Below, one piece after another: positions 1 through 9,000 of a stretch of 20,326 nt of DNA (its first letter is position 1; the number at the start of each line of letters is the position of its first letter). Source of the DNA: Oscillibacter sp. GTDB lineage: Bacteria; Bacillota; Clostridia; Oscillospirales; Oscillospiraceae. The stretch is from contig DPGF01000106.1 in the NCBI GenBank assembly GCA_003522105.1, positions 5,510 through 25,835 of the forward strand. Direction: 5' to 3'. The notes below the pieces were generated by a model. The model was not told where the DNA came from. It saw only the letters and a program-made list of their open reading frames with translations, and did not search any database. A program made the translations under genes and the position numbers.

Positions 1-372
1 AAGACGAGCTCTGCTGTGCGCCTCATCCACAAGCCGACGGGCATCGTCGTCTCGTGTCAGGAGGAGAGATCCCAGCTCCAGAACCGCGCCAAGTGTATGG
101 CGATGCTCGCGAGCAAGCTCTACGAGGCTGAGCGCGAGCGCGTGGAGGGCGCGATCACGAGCGAGCGCCGTGCGCAGGTCGGCAGCGGCATGCGAAACGA
201 GCGCATCCGCACCTACAACTTCCCGCAAAACCGCGTGACCGACCACCGGCTGACGGGCGAGAACAAGAATTTCAACATCAGCGCCGTGATGAACGGCGAC
301 CTTGACCCGATCATCGACGCGTTGACGATGCAGGAGCAGGCGGAAAAGCTGCGCGAGAGCACCGAGGCTTAA
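1..372 (+). CDS. prfA: Peptide chain release factor 1 (RF1), C-terminal part, cut by window start
   Basis: Class I release factor that recognises UAA and UAG stop codons in the ribosomal A site and triggers peptidyl-tRNA hydrolysis. The reading frame is open from base 1 (KTSSAVRLIHKPTG), which is the stretch that follows the catalytic GGQ loop in this family, so GGQ itself should lie just outside the window. The segment QEERSQLQNRAKAM-like (here QEERSQLQNRAKCM) and the block GSGMRNERIRTYNFPQNRVT are RF1 hallmarks, followed by the usual TDHR..G and a C-terminal helix. About 123 residues are visible out of roughly 355 expected. It ends with TAA 16 bases before the next gene, so the two are probably co-transcribed. 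RF2 is a less likely alternative because RF2 rarely has this exact C-terminal block. Confidence 0.95.
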   Translation, partial: KTSSAVRLIHKPTGIVVSCQEERSQLQNRAKCMAMLASKLYEAERERVEGAITSERRAQVGSGMRNERIRTYNFPQNRVTDHRLTGENKNFNISAVMNGDLDPIIDALTMQEQAEKLRESTEA

Positions 373-388
373 GAAAGAAGAGAGAACA

Positions 389-2038
389 TTGGAGACAAAA
401 TGGTTTACCCTCCGCACGGCGGAGGATAAAGAGAGCATCGCGCAGGCGGCGGACATTCTGCGCCGCGGGGGGCTTCTGGCGATCCCGACGGAGACGGTCT
501 ACGGCCTTGGCGCAAACGGCCTCGATGAGACCGCCGTGCTGCACATTTTCGAGGCCAAGGGCCGCCCGCAGGACAACCCGCTCATCCTGCACATTCCGGA
601 CGCAAGCTGGCTTACGCGCTACTGTGAGGACGTGCCGGACGCGGCCTACAAGCTGGCCGAGCGCTTCTGGCCCGGCCCGCTGACGATGATCCTGAAGAAA
701 AAGCCCTGCGTACCGCTGCGCACGACGGGCGGACTTGAGACCGTCGGCATGAGATGTCCCGACCATGCGGTGACGCGCGCCATCATCGAAAAGGCGGGCG
801 TGCCCGTCGCCGCGCCGAGCGCCAACACCTCGGGCCGCCCCAGCTGCACGACGGCGGAGCACGTGCGCGAGGACATGTGGGGCAAGATCAACGGCATCGT
901 GGACGGAGGCGCCTGCGAGGTGGGCGTCGAGTCGACGATCATCGACCTGACGGTCACGCCGCCGCAGCTCCTGCGCCCGGGCGGACTGCCGCTCGAGAGC
1001 CTGCGCGACGCGCTGGGCGAGGTGACGGTTGACAAGGCCGTGACGCAGAAGATGGGGGAGGGCGAAAAGCCGCGCGCCCCCGGCATGAAATACCGCCACT
1101 ACGCGCCCAAGGCCCCCGTCACGGTCGTTACCGGTGGGGCGAAGGCGAGCGCGCGCTATCTTCTGACCCATGCATCGGAGGACGCGGGCGTGATCTGCTT
1201 TGATGAGTTTGTGCCGCTCTTCGACGGGCACATCGTTCACCCCCTCGGCGCGAGCGGCGACAAGCGTGCGCAGGCGCAGCACGTCTTCGACGCGCTGCGG
1301 ACGTTCGATGAGACGAATGTGGGCGAAATATGGGCGCAGTGCCCGGACAGTAAAGGCCTTGGCCTTGCCATCGGCAACCGCCTCAAAAAGGCCGCGGGCT
1401 TCCATGTGGAGGACGCGGACGACGGCAAAATCGTCATCGGCATCACCGGCGGCACGGGCGCGGGGAAGACGAGCCTTCTGCGCGCGCTCCAAAAACAGGA
1501 CGCGTGCGTGCTCGATTGCGACAGAATCTACCATGAAATGCTTGGGAGCGATGAAAGTCTGCGCGCGGCGCTGCGAAAGGCATTCGGCGGCGCGATCTTC
1601 CGAGCGGACGGCAGCGTGGACGTGCACGCCATTGGCCTGATCGTCTTCCATGACAAGGAAAAGCTCTCTGAGTTGGACGCCATCGTCCGCGCGCACGTTC
1701 CGCGCGAGTGCGCCCGCCGCACGGCGGCGAGCGATAAACAGCTCATCGGGCTTGACGCCATCAAGCTCATCGAGTGCGGCCTTGGCGCGATCTGCGACGC
1801 GACCGTTGCCGTCACCGCGCCAGAAGAAGTACGCGTTAAGCGCATCATGGCGCGCGACGGCATCACGGAGGACTATGCGAGGTCGCGCGTCGCCGCGCAG
1901 CAGAGTGCAGAGTACTTCCGTGCGCGCTGTGACTACGAATTTGTGAACGATCTGCCCACCGCCGCTGCGGCGGAGAATGCGGCAGAAGTCTATATCCATA
2001 CCATCATCAAAACTTTGAAGGAGGAAACTGAGAGATGA
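389..2038 (+). CDS. Fused threonylcarbamoyl-AMP synthase (Sua5/YrdC) and dephospho-CoA kinase (CoaE)
   Basis: A 549-residue bifunctional protein. Residues about 10-240 are the YrdC domain that makes L-threonylcarbamoyl-AMP for tRNA t6A37: KGRPQDNPLILHI (57-69), SANTSGRPS (144-152) and GVESTIIDL (179-187). Residues about 228-340 hold the Sua5 linker (PGMKYRHYAPKAPV) and the Sua5 C-terminal domain. Residues about 347-549 are a full-length CoaE, which phosphorylates dephospho-CoA in the last step of CoA synthesis: P-loop GITGGTGAGKT (351-361), DCDRIYHEML (376-385) and the RVAAQQ lid motif (500-505). The usual PLLFE motif reads IKLIE here (458-462), keeping the Glu. The start is TTG at 389, behind a purine-rich GAAAGAAGAGAG; no in-frame ATG lies nearby and the YrdC fold begins at once. 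The stop overlaps the next start (ATGA), suggesting coupled translation. Both domains look intact, so both activities are expected. Confidence 0.92.
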   Translation: METKWFTLRTAEDKESIAQAADILRRGGLLAIPTETVYGLGANGLDETAVLHIFEAKGRPQDNPLILHIPDASWLTRYCEDVPDAAYKLAERFWPGPLTMILKKKPCVPLRTTGGLETVGMRCPDHAVTRAIIEKAGVPVAAPSANTSGRPSCTTAEHVREDMWGKINGIVDGGACEVGVESTIIDLTVTPPQLLRPGGLPLESLRDALGEVTVDKAVTQKMGEGEKPRAPGMKYRHYAPKAPVTVVTGGAKASARYLLTHASEDAGVICFDEFVPLFDGHIVHPLGASGDKRAQAQHVFDALRTFDETNVGEIWAQCPDSKGLGLAIGNRLKKAAGFHVEDADDGKIVIGITGGTGAGKTSLLRALQKQDACVLDCDRIYHEMLGSDESLRAALRKAFGGAIFRADGSVDVHAIGLIVFHDKEKLSELDAIVRAHVPRECARRTAASDKQLIGLDAIKLIECGLGAICDATVAVTAPEEVRVKRIMARDGITEDYARSRVAAQQSAEYFRARCDYEFVNDLPTAAAAENAAEVYIHTIIKTLKEETER

Positions 2039-3429
2039 GTGAAAAGAACAAGCTTGCGGAAAAGCTGCTCTACGCTCCCAAGAACGGCTACGACCGTCTG
2101 AGCGCGGAGGAAGAAAAGGCGATGAACGTCTATTGTGAGGATTACAAGGAATTCCTCAACCACGGCAAGACCGAGCGCCTTTGCGTGGAGTACTGCATCG
2201 AGCTGGCGAAGAAGAAGGGCTTCAAGGCCTATGAAGCCGGCATGAGGCTTGCTGCGGGCGACAAAGTCTACTTCAACAACCGCGGCAAGGGCATCATGCT
2301 CGCCGCCATCGGCAGCGAGGACTTGAGCCACGGCGCGAACATCGGTGCGGCGCATACGGACGCCACGCGTCTGGACTTAAAGCCCCGCCCGCTCTATGAA
2401 GAGGCTGAGATGGCGTACTTCAAGACCCATCATTACGGCGGAATCCGCAAGTATCAGTGGGTGACCATTCCCCTCGAGCTGCACGGTGTGGCCGTGCTGC
2501 GCGACGGCAAGAGCGTTGCCATTCACATCGGCGGCGAGGAAGGCGACCCGCAGTTCATCATCAACGATCTTCTCCCGCACCTTGGCCGCGAGCAGGGCAA
2601 AAAGCCCCTCAACGAGGCGATTCCGAGCGAGAGCCTGAACGTGCTGCTCGGCGGCCGTCCCATCGCAGATGAGGACTGCTCCGACCGCTTCAAGCTGGGC
2701 GTTTTGCAGTACCTCAACGAGAAGTACGGCATGACGGAGGAGGATCTCATCTCTGCTGAGATCGAGGTCGTGCCCGCCGGCAAGGCGCGCGACATCGGCT
2801 TCGACCGCAGCTTCATCGCTTCCTACGGCCATGACGACCGTGTCTGCGCCTATGCAGAGCTTGCGGGCATTTTCGATGCCGTTTCCCCCAAGAAGACTGC
2901 CGTTTGCATCTTCGCCGACAAGGAAGAGATCGGCTCGGAGGGTGTTTCCGGTATGCTCTCTCAGGCGTTTGAGTGGTTCATGGGTGATATGTGCCGCACG
3001 CAGGGCGTGGCGCTCACCGACTGCTTTGCCAACTCCTTCTGCCTGAGCGCGGACGTGACGGCGGCGTATGATCCGAACTTTGCCGACGTGTACGACAAGC
3101 GCAACTCCTCGTTCGTCAACTACGGTGTGGCGCTGTGCAAGTACACCGGCTCCGGCGGCAAGGGCGGCGCGAGCGACGCGAGCGCCGAGGTCGTCGGCAA
3201 GGTGAGAAAGCTGATGAACGACAACGGTGTGTTCTGGCAGATCGCCGAGATGGGCAAGACCGACGCCGGCGGCGGCGGTACGGTCGCCAAGTTCATGGCG
3301 CAGCGCAACATCGACACGCTCGATGCGGGCGTTCCGGTGCTGTCGATGCACGCGCCGTATGAAACGGTTGCCAAGCTCGACTGCTACATGACCTACAAGT
3401 GCATGAAGACCATCTTCGAGCAGGCGTAA
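2035..3429 (+). CDS. M18 family aminopeptidase (aspartyl aminopeptidase-like)
   Basis: Cytosolic zinc metallo-aminopeptidase of the M18 family, which removes N-terminal (often acidic) residues from peptides and forms large tetrahedral complexes. The 464 residues match the usual family length. Metal and catalytic residues can be placed: H107 in GAAHTDATRLDLK, D267 in SYGHDDRV, E297/E298 in ADKEEIGSEG, D340 in LSADV and H439 in LSMHAPYE near the C terminus. No signal peptide is seen. The ATG overlaps the stop of the preceding fused gene by four bases, and an AAGGAGG site lies at 2018-2024, inside that gene. A strong terminator follows, so this is the last gene of the prfA operon. The exact substrate preference cannot be read from sequence. 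Confidence 0.93.
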   Translation: MSEKNKLAEKLLYAPKNGYDRLSAEEEKAMNVYCEDYKEFLNHGKTERLCVEYCIELAKKKGFKAYEAGMRLAAGDKVYFNNRGKGIMLAAIGSEDLSHGANIGAAHTDATRLDLKPRPLYEEAEMAYFKTHHYGGIRKYQWVTIPLELHGVAVLRDGKSVAIHIGGEEGDPQFIINDLLPHLGREQGKKPLNEAIPSESLNVLLGGRPIADEDCSDRFKLGVLQYLNEKYGMTEEDLISAEIEVVPAGKARDIGFDRSFIASYGHDDRVCAYAELAGIFDAVSPKKTAVCIFADKEEIGSEGVSGMLSQAFEWFMGDMCRTQGVALTDCFANSFCLSADVTAAYDPNFADVYDKRNSSFVNYGVALCKYTGSGGKGGASDASAEVVGKVRKLMNDNGVFWQIAEMGKTDAGGGGTVAKFMAQRNIDTLDAGVPVLSMHAPYETVAKLDCYMTYKCMKTIFEQA

Positions 3430-3442
3430 GCAGAAAACAGCA

Positions 3443-3487
3443 CAGGGGACTCTCTCATTTTGAGGGAGTCCCCTGCGTTTTCTTCTG
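3443..3487 (+). terminator. Rho-independent terminator after the prfA operon
   Basis: Fourteen-base arms at 3443-3456 and 3462-3475 (CAGGGGACTCTCTC against GAGGGAGTCCCCTG, one G-U pair) enclose a five-base loop ATTTT. A T-rich run (CGTTTTCTTCT) follows directly. It starts 14 bases after the aminopeptidase stop codon. Confidence 0.92.
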
Positions 3488-3607
3488 CAAAAGGGAAAAG
3501 AAGATCAATAAAGTGCAAAATTCCTGCAATTCTGCTTGCATAAGCGCGAAGAGCGTGATAAGCTGTCATACGCCTATTTTGAGAACGATCAGAAAGGGGA
3601 GAGAGTC

Positions 3608-4468
3608 ATGCTCCAGTTATTTACCGATACGTCCGCCAACCTGCCGGTGGTGCTGACGAAGAAGTATCATATCACGGTCATTCCGTTTTCCTATACGGTG
3701 GACGGGAAAGAGACAGATTATCCCGATGATATGGATTTTGACGGCGCGGCGTTCTACGGCGCGATGCGCGAGGGCGCGATCGTCAAAACGTCGATGGTCA
3801 GTCCTGCGCTGATGGAGGAATACTTTGAGCGGGCGCTCTCCGCGGGCGACGATGTGCTCTATGTCGGTATGTCCGGTGGCATCAGCGGCACGGCGCAGGC
3901 CGCAGCCATCGCCGCGGGCGAACTGACGGAGCGCTATCCTGAGCGCAGGATCGTGACCATCGACACTTATGCTGCTTCGCTCGGCGAAGGCTTGCAGGTG
4001 CTGGAGGCGGCGGAGATGATCGAGGAAGGGAAGAGCCTCGAAGAGATCAAGGAACAGCTGCTTGTGCGCAGACCGCACATGTGCCAGTTTTTCACCGTGG
4101 ACGACCTTGCCTACCTCAAGCGCGGCGGGCGCATTTCCGGCGCGACGGCGCTCATCGGCACGGTGCTGAGCATCAAGCCGATCCTGCGCGGCGATGAGAC
4201 GGGACACATCGTCTCCTGCGGCAAGGTGCGCGGCATGAAGCGCGCCTACGCGGAGCTTGCAAATTATTTTGATACCCGCGCGCTCGATAAGAGCGAGAGC
4301 ATCGGTATCGCCCACGCGGATAACGCCGAGGGTGCGGAGGCGCTCCTTGCGCTGCTGCGCGAAAAGGGCTTCACCGGCGAATGCCTGTCCGTCTGCTATG
4401 AGCCGGTCACCGGCGCGCACGTCGGCCCGGGAACGGTCGCGCTGTTTTTCTATGGCACGGAAAAGTAA
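3608..4468 (+). CDS. DegV family fatty-acid-binding protein (FakB-like)
   Basis: A 286-residue DegV protein. Family members bind a fatty acid in a deep pocket; the FakB members present it to the kinase FakA for phosphorylation and entry into phospholipid synthesis. Motifs seen: TDTSANLP at the N terminus, KTSMVSP (60-66) which contacts the fatty-acid carboxylate, MSGGISGTAQAA (88-99), DTYAASLGEGL (119-129), FFTVDDLAYLKRGGRIS (161-177), SIKPIL (188-193) and the C-terminal GAHVGPGTVALFFYG. The frame is open upstream to 3536, but I choose ATG 3608 because AAAGGGGA sits at 3593-3600 and the conserved DegV N terminus begins there. No FakA gene is in the window. It lies 23 bases before the nitroreductase gene, a likely two-gene operon. 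Confidence 0.92.
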   Translation: MLQLFTDTSANLPVVLTKKYHITVIPFSYTVDGKETDYPDDMDFDGAAFYGAMREGAIVKTSMVSPALMEEYFERALSAGDDVLYVGMSGGISGTAQAAAIAAGELTERYPERRIVTIDTYAASLGEGLQVLEAAEMIEEGKSLEEIKEQLLVRRPHMCQFFTVDDLAYLKRGGRISGATALIGTVLSIKPILRGDETGHIVSCGKVRGMKRAYAELANYFDTRALDKSESIGIAHADNAEGAEALLALLREKGFTGECLSVCYEPVTGAHVGPGTVALFFYGTEK

Positions 4469-4491
4469 TAAACGTCAAAGGAGAGCCAAAA

Positions 4492-5037
4492 ATGGACGTA
4501 TCACAGGCGATCAGAACCAGAAGAAGCATTCGTAAATACAAGCAGGAAACCGTTCCGCACAAGGTTATCGAGGAAATTGTCGCGGACGCGGCCTACGCCC
4601 CGTCGTGGAAGAACACACAGATCGCACGCTACATTCTCGTGGAGGACCGCGCGACGATCGACAAGATGGCGGAAGAGATGGTGCTTGATTTTAAGTTCAA
4701 CGAAAAGACGCTCAAAAGCTGCGCTGCGCTCATGGCGCTCACCTACATCACGGGGAGATCGGGCTTTGAGCGCGATGGCTCGTATGCAACGCCGAAGGAG
4801 GCGGGCTTTGAGATGTTCGACGCGGGCATCGCGGCGCAGACGTTCTGCCTTGCCGCGTGGGAGCGCGGCGTCGGCACGGTCATCACGGGCTATTTCGATG
4901 AAGAGAAGATCATTGACCTGCTGCACATTCCGGAAAACCAGAAGGTCGGCTGCGTGATCGGCCTTGGGTATCCCGACGAGGAGCCCGCCGCGCCGAAGCG
5001 CAAGAGCGCTTCCGACCTGCTGACGTATCACAATTGA
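4492..5037 (+). CDS. Nitroreductase family FMN-dependent oxidoreductase
   Basis: A 181-residue flavoprotein of the nitroreductase superfamily, which uses FMN and NAD(P)H to reduce nitro compounds, quinones or other acceptors. The N-terminal RTRRSIRKYK (8-17) is the FMN-phosphate-binding motif. APSWKNTQ (36-43) and the C-terminal part with GVGTVITGYFDEEKI and a Gly-rich GLGYPDEEP fit the family. The length is typical for the short, single-domain members, which act as dimers. ATG 4492 is preceded by AAAGGAG at 4477-4483. It follows degV closely and is closed by a terminator. The physiological substrate is not predictable from sequence, and nothing around it hints at one. Confidence 0.9.
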   Translation: MDVSQAIRTRRSIRKYKQETVPHKVIEEIVADAAYAPSWKNTQIARYILVEDRATIDKMAEEMVLDFKFNEKTLKSCAALMALTYITGRSGFERDGSYATPKEAGFEMFDAGIAAQTFCLAAWERGVGTVITGYFDEEKIIDLLHIPENQKVGCVIGLGYPDEEPAAPKRKSASDLLTYHN

Positions 5038-5043
5038 AACTGC

Positions 5044-5078
5044 GCGCCCGAAGGAAAACCCTTCGGGCGCTTTTTCGT
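5044..5078 (+). terminator. Rho-independent terminator after the degV-nitroreductase pair
   Basis: Eleven-base perfect arms at 5044-5054 and 5060-5070 (GCGCCCGAAGG / CCTTCGGGCGC) with loop AAAAC, followed by TTTTT at 5071-5075. It begins seven bases after the stop codon. Confidence 0.93.
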
Positions 5079-5134
5079 ATGCTTTGCCCGCTTTTTGCAA
5101 ATCCTAACGAAAATGACTTTCGGGAGGACATGCC

Positions 5135-5854
5135 ATGAAAAACGAAACAAAACCCTCACGCGAGAGGGAAAAGAACGATCAGGAGCCGCTGCTGCCGCCC
5201 ATTCAGCCCGTCATTGACTACGGCTCGGTCGTCATCAAGAATAGCCGCGCCGCCATTCACTGCCTGACCATCGCCGGGCAGATCGAGGGACACATGCTGC
5301 TGCCGAATACGCAGAAGGCGACCAAGTACGAGCACGTGCTGCCGCTCCTTGCGTATCTCGAGGAAAGCGAGGACATCGACGGTGTTTTATTCCTGCTCAA
5401 CACCGTCGGCGGCGACGTGGAGGCGGGGCTTGCCATCGCCGAGCTTATTTCGGGAATGAAAAAGCCTACCGTCTCGCTCGTTCTCGGCGGCGGGCACTCC
5501 ATCGGCGTGCCGCTCGCGGTCGCGCCGATGGTGACGATGATCGCGCCGTCGGCCTCGATGACCATTCACCCCGTGCGCACAAGCGGCACGATCATCGCCG
5601 CACCCCAGACCTACCAGTATTTTGAACGCTTGCAGGAGCGTATCGTGCGCTTTGTGACCAAGCATTCGAACATCACGCGCGAGCGCTTTCTCGCGCTGAT
5701 GATGGACACGCAGGACTTGGCCTCCGATGTTGGCAGTGTGCTCTACGGGGAGGAGGCGGTTGCCTGCGGGCTTGTCGGGCGGCTCGGCAGCCTGTCCGAC
5801 GCGCTGGAAGCATTGTACGAATTGATCGAGGAGAAAAAGAAGAAAAGTGAGTGA
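5135..5854 (+). CDS. tepA: TepA-like ClpP-fold serine protease
   Basis: A 239-residue protein of the ClpP/crotonase fold that resembles TepA (YmfB), the Bacillus translocation-enhancing protein thought to clear signal peptides or help secretion. The ClpP-type catalytic Ser is S122 in GGGHSIGVPLAVA and His is H145 in MTIHPVRTSG; the acidic residue is probably D191 or D194 in MMDTQDLASDVG. IDGVLFLLNTVGGDVEAGLAIAE (81-103) is the oxyanion-side block. The N-terminal 30 residues are charged and proline-rich, without a signal peptide, so a cytosolic location is likely. The start ATG follows GGGAGG (5122-5127). It is a single-gene unit between two terminators. No clear promoter was found in the 97-base gap before it. 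Differs from housekeeping ClpP, which lacks this N-terminal extension and the PQTYQYFERLQ helix. Confidence 0.85.
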   Translation: MKNETKPSREREKNDQEPLLPPIQPVIDYGSVVIKNSRAAIHCLTIAGQIEGHMLLPNTQKATKYEHVLPLLAYLEESEDIDGVLFLLNTVGGDVEAGLAIAELISGMKKPTVSLVLGGGHSIGVPLAVAPMVTMIAPSASMTIHPVRTSGTIIAAPQTYQYFERLQERIVRFVTKHSNITRERFLALMMDTQDLASDVGSVLYGEEAVACGLVGRLGSLSDALEALYELIEEKKKKSE

Positions 5855-5880
5855 AAAAAGACGCCTTCGGGCGTCTTTTT
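5855..5880 (+). terminator. Rho-independent terminator after tepA (UUCG loop)
   Basis: The stem GACGCC/GGCGTC (5860-5865, 5870-5875) closes a TTCG tetraloop. The flanking A run (5855-5859) and T run (5876-5880) extend the pairing, and the T run provides the release tract. It begins at the tepA stop codon. Confidence 0.92.
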
Positions 5881-5902
5881 ACGCTTTGTTCATCGAATGG
5901 CC

Positions 5903-5931
5903 TTGAAAAGACGGCGAAAAAATGGTATATA
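5903..5931 (+). promoter_or_regulatory. Promoter of the smc-ftsY-rsfS cluster
   Basis: TTGAAA (5903-5908), a 17-base spacer and TATATA (5926-5931) preceded by TGG, an extended -10 (TG at 5923-5924). TATAGT at 5928-5933 is an overlapping alternative -10. It lies between the tepA terminator and the smc start, giving a leader of about 60 bases. Confidence 0.7.
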
Positions 5932-6000
5932 GTATTAGTTAAACTGTGTCATTATACCCTGATTGCAAATGACGCGCTTTTTCCAAGGAGGAATTTGCCC

Positions 6001-9000
6001 GTGTACTTAAAGGCATTGGAGATCCAGGGCTTCAAGAGCTTCCCGGACAAGACGGTGCTCAACTTCGGTGAGGACATCACCGCCATCGTCGGCCCGAACG
6101 GAAGCGGTAAATCGAATATTTCGGACGCCATTCGCTGGGTCATGGGCGAGCAGTCGAGTAAATCGCTGCGCGGCGTGAAGATGGAGGACGTCATCTTCGG
6201 CGGCACGGAAACGCGCAACCAGATGGGCTTTGCGCAGGTGACGCTTGTGCTCGACAACACCGAGCACATTTTCCCCAGCATGGAGGAAAACGAGGTTGCC
6301 GTCACGCGCCGGTACTATCGCAGCGGCGAATCGGAATACTATATCAACAAGCAGTCCGTGCGGCTGCGCGACGTGAATGAGCTTTTCATGGACACCGGCA
6401 TGGGCCGCGAGGGCTATTCCATCATCGGTCAGGGCCGCATCGACGAGATCTTGTCGCAAAAGAGCGGCGACCGCCGCGAGATCTTTGAGGAGGCGGCGGG
6501 CATTTCCCGCTTCCGCTACCGCAAGGAGGAGACCGAGCGCAAGCTTGAGCGCACAGAGGAGAACTTAGTGCGTATCAACGACAAGATCGCCGAGCTTGAA
6601 TTGCAGGTCGACCCTCTGCGCGCGCAGGCGGAGACAGCGAAGCAATATCTCATCTACCGCGACGAGCTGCGCCTTTTGGAGATCTCCGTGTGGCTTGAGA
6701 ATCTCGAAACGCTCCGCACGAGCGCCATCAAGCTCGACACCGACCTTGCCCTTGCACGCGAGGAGCTCAATAAGGCAAATGCCGACCTCGAGGCGCTGTA
6801 CGCCGCGAGCGAGCAGTTTTCCGCGCGTATCCACGAAAACGACATCGCGCAGGAGGAGGAGCGCACGGCGCTTTCCGCGCTCGATGCGCAGGTAAAGGAA
6901 CAGGAATCCTGCGTGGCGGTGCTGCAAACGGGCATCGCGCACAACGAGGAAAATATCGCGCGCGTGGAGGAGGAACTGAGAAGCCAGTCCGACCGCGTCG
7001 GCTCGATGGACGAGCAGATCGCGCAGCAGCGCGCGCGCATCGAAGAGCTGGAACACGATAAAAACGAAGTCGAAACGGCGCTTGCCGCGCTTTTGCAGCA
7101 GGCGGAGGAACTGTCGAAAAACGCGGGCGAGGCTGCGAGCGAAGCGGAAGCCTTGCGCGCTCGTGAGGCACTTGCCTTGTCCGCCGCGGCGGACAGCCGC
7201 GCGGAAGTTGCCGCCCTGCGCTCGACGCTTTCTGAAATGGACGAGCGCGAGAGCGCCATCGCCGCCGAGCAGGAGAGCGGGGAAGCCCAGCTTTCTGAAA
7301 CGCGCAAAAGTGCCGCGGAGAACCGCCGCGCGCTCGAAAGTGCGCAGGAGGAAGCCGACGCTATCCGCAATATCATCGCCGGCCACACGATGAAGATGCA
7401 GGGCAGAATCGAGCGCGAGAAGGAGACGGGCGAGCAGCATGTTTCCCTCACGATGGAGATGAACAACTTAGACTCCCGCATCCGCTTACTCAGCGAGATG
7501 GAAAAGGAGTACGAGGGCTTCAATAAGGCGGTGCGCACGGTCATGCAGGCGCGCGAGCGCAATGCCCTGCGCGGCGTGCACGGCCCGGTAGCGGGTCTGA
7601 TGAAGGTCAACAAGAAGTACGCCGTTGCGATCGAGATTGCGCTCGGTGCGGGATTGCAAAACATTGTCGTCGAGCGCGAGGAGGACGCCAAGAGCGCTAT
7701 CCAGCTCTTAAAGCAGCGCGATGGCGGGCGCGCGACCTTCCTGCCGCTTTCGACGATCCGCGGCGAAGCGCTGCGCGACGAGCGCGTGAAGGGCGAATAC
7801 GGTTACGTCGGCCTTGCGAGCGAGCTGGTGGAATACGAGCGCGCATACGACGGCATTTTCAAAAATCTGCTCGGCCGCACGGTCGTGGTCGAGGATCTCG
7901 ACTGCGGCATCACGATCTCGCGTAAGTTTTCGAATGCGTTCCGCATCGTGACGCTCGACGGTCAGGTTCTGAATCGCGGCGGCTCGATGACGGGTGGCTC
8001 GATCTCCCGCAGCGCGGGTATTTTGAGCAGAGCCGGCGAGCTGCGCGAGTTGACGGCGCGGCGCGGCAGCCTTGCAGAAAAGCTGACGCTCGCTGCCAAG
8101 GCCGCCGAGGACGCCAAGCGCGAGCTTGCCAAAGCGCGCTACGAGTTAGAGGTCGCACAGGGGCAGCAGCGCGCGGCGGAGGACGCCGTGCTCAAGCTGC
8201 AAGGCGACAAAAATCACTATGATCTGCTGCTTTCCTCGCTGCGCGAGCGGCTGGAAGCACTGGATACCGAGCGCGATACCATCACCCGCCGCCGCGGCGA
8301 GGTGAAGCGCGCCATGGAAGAAAAGGAAGCGCTTGCATCGCAGCAGGAGAGCGAGGCCGCCGCGCTGCGCGCGCAGGCGGAGGAGAGTCTCTCCGGGCAG
8401 ACGGAGCTGCTGCGCTCCACCACGCGCCTCGGCGATGAGATCGCCGGACGCAAGAGCGCGCTTGCGGGCTTTGCCGCCGAGCGCGAGACCACGGAAAAGT
8501 CGCTCGCGAGCTTGGAGGGCCTGCGTGCTCAGATGCAGGGCGACGAGCAGAGCAGACGCGCGCTCATTGAGCAGTACAAAACGGCAAGCGAGCAGGCGCG
8601 GCGCGAGATCGGCGTGCATGAGACTGAGATCGCCGCGCTGAGCGGCAAAATGACGGAAAAGCGCGCCGAGCTCGAAGCGCTTTCCAAAGCGAAACTCGCA
8701 CTTGAAGCCGAGCGCAGCCAGAGCGACCGGCGCGGGCGCGAACTCAACGAAAATGTGCTCAACGTGGAGCGCAGCGTCAGCAAGCTTGAGCAAAAGCGCG
8801 CGACGAGCGCCATGGAGGAACAGCAGATCCTCGACAAGCTGTGGGAAAATTATGAGCTGTCGCACTCCGCCGCACAGGAGCAGCGCATTGAGCTCGAGAG
8901 CGTCCAGAAGGCGAGCCGCCGCATCGGCGAGCTCAAGCGGGCCATCAGCGGTCTTGGTGCGGTCAATGTCGGCGCGATCGAGGAATTCGAGCGCGTGAAC

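Noticed and set aside
311..1999. Long minus-strand open frame (562 codons) opposite the Sua5-CoaE gene
   Set aside because: It is Arg/Ala/Val/His-rich, matches no family and mirrors a well-supported plus-strand gene. Such shadows are common in GC-rich DNA.
3536..3564. Possible degV promoter TTGCAT-17-TAAGCT
   Set aside because: The -10 matches the consensus at only three positions. A promoter is expected in this gap after the terminator, but this one is not convincing.
3536..3607. Upstream extension of the DegV gene to an ATG at 3536
   Set aside because: The extra 24 residues do not resemble DegV proteins, and a good ribosome binding site precedes ATG 3608.
5851..6000. N-terminal extension of SMC by 50 residues
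   Set aside because: It would cover a terminator and promoter, and the conserved SMC start and a strong ribosome binding site support GTG 6001.
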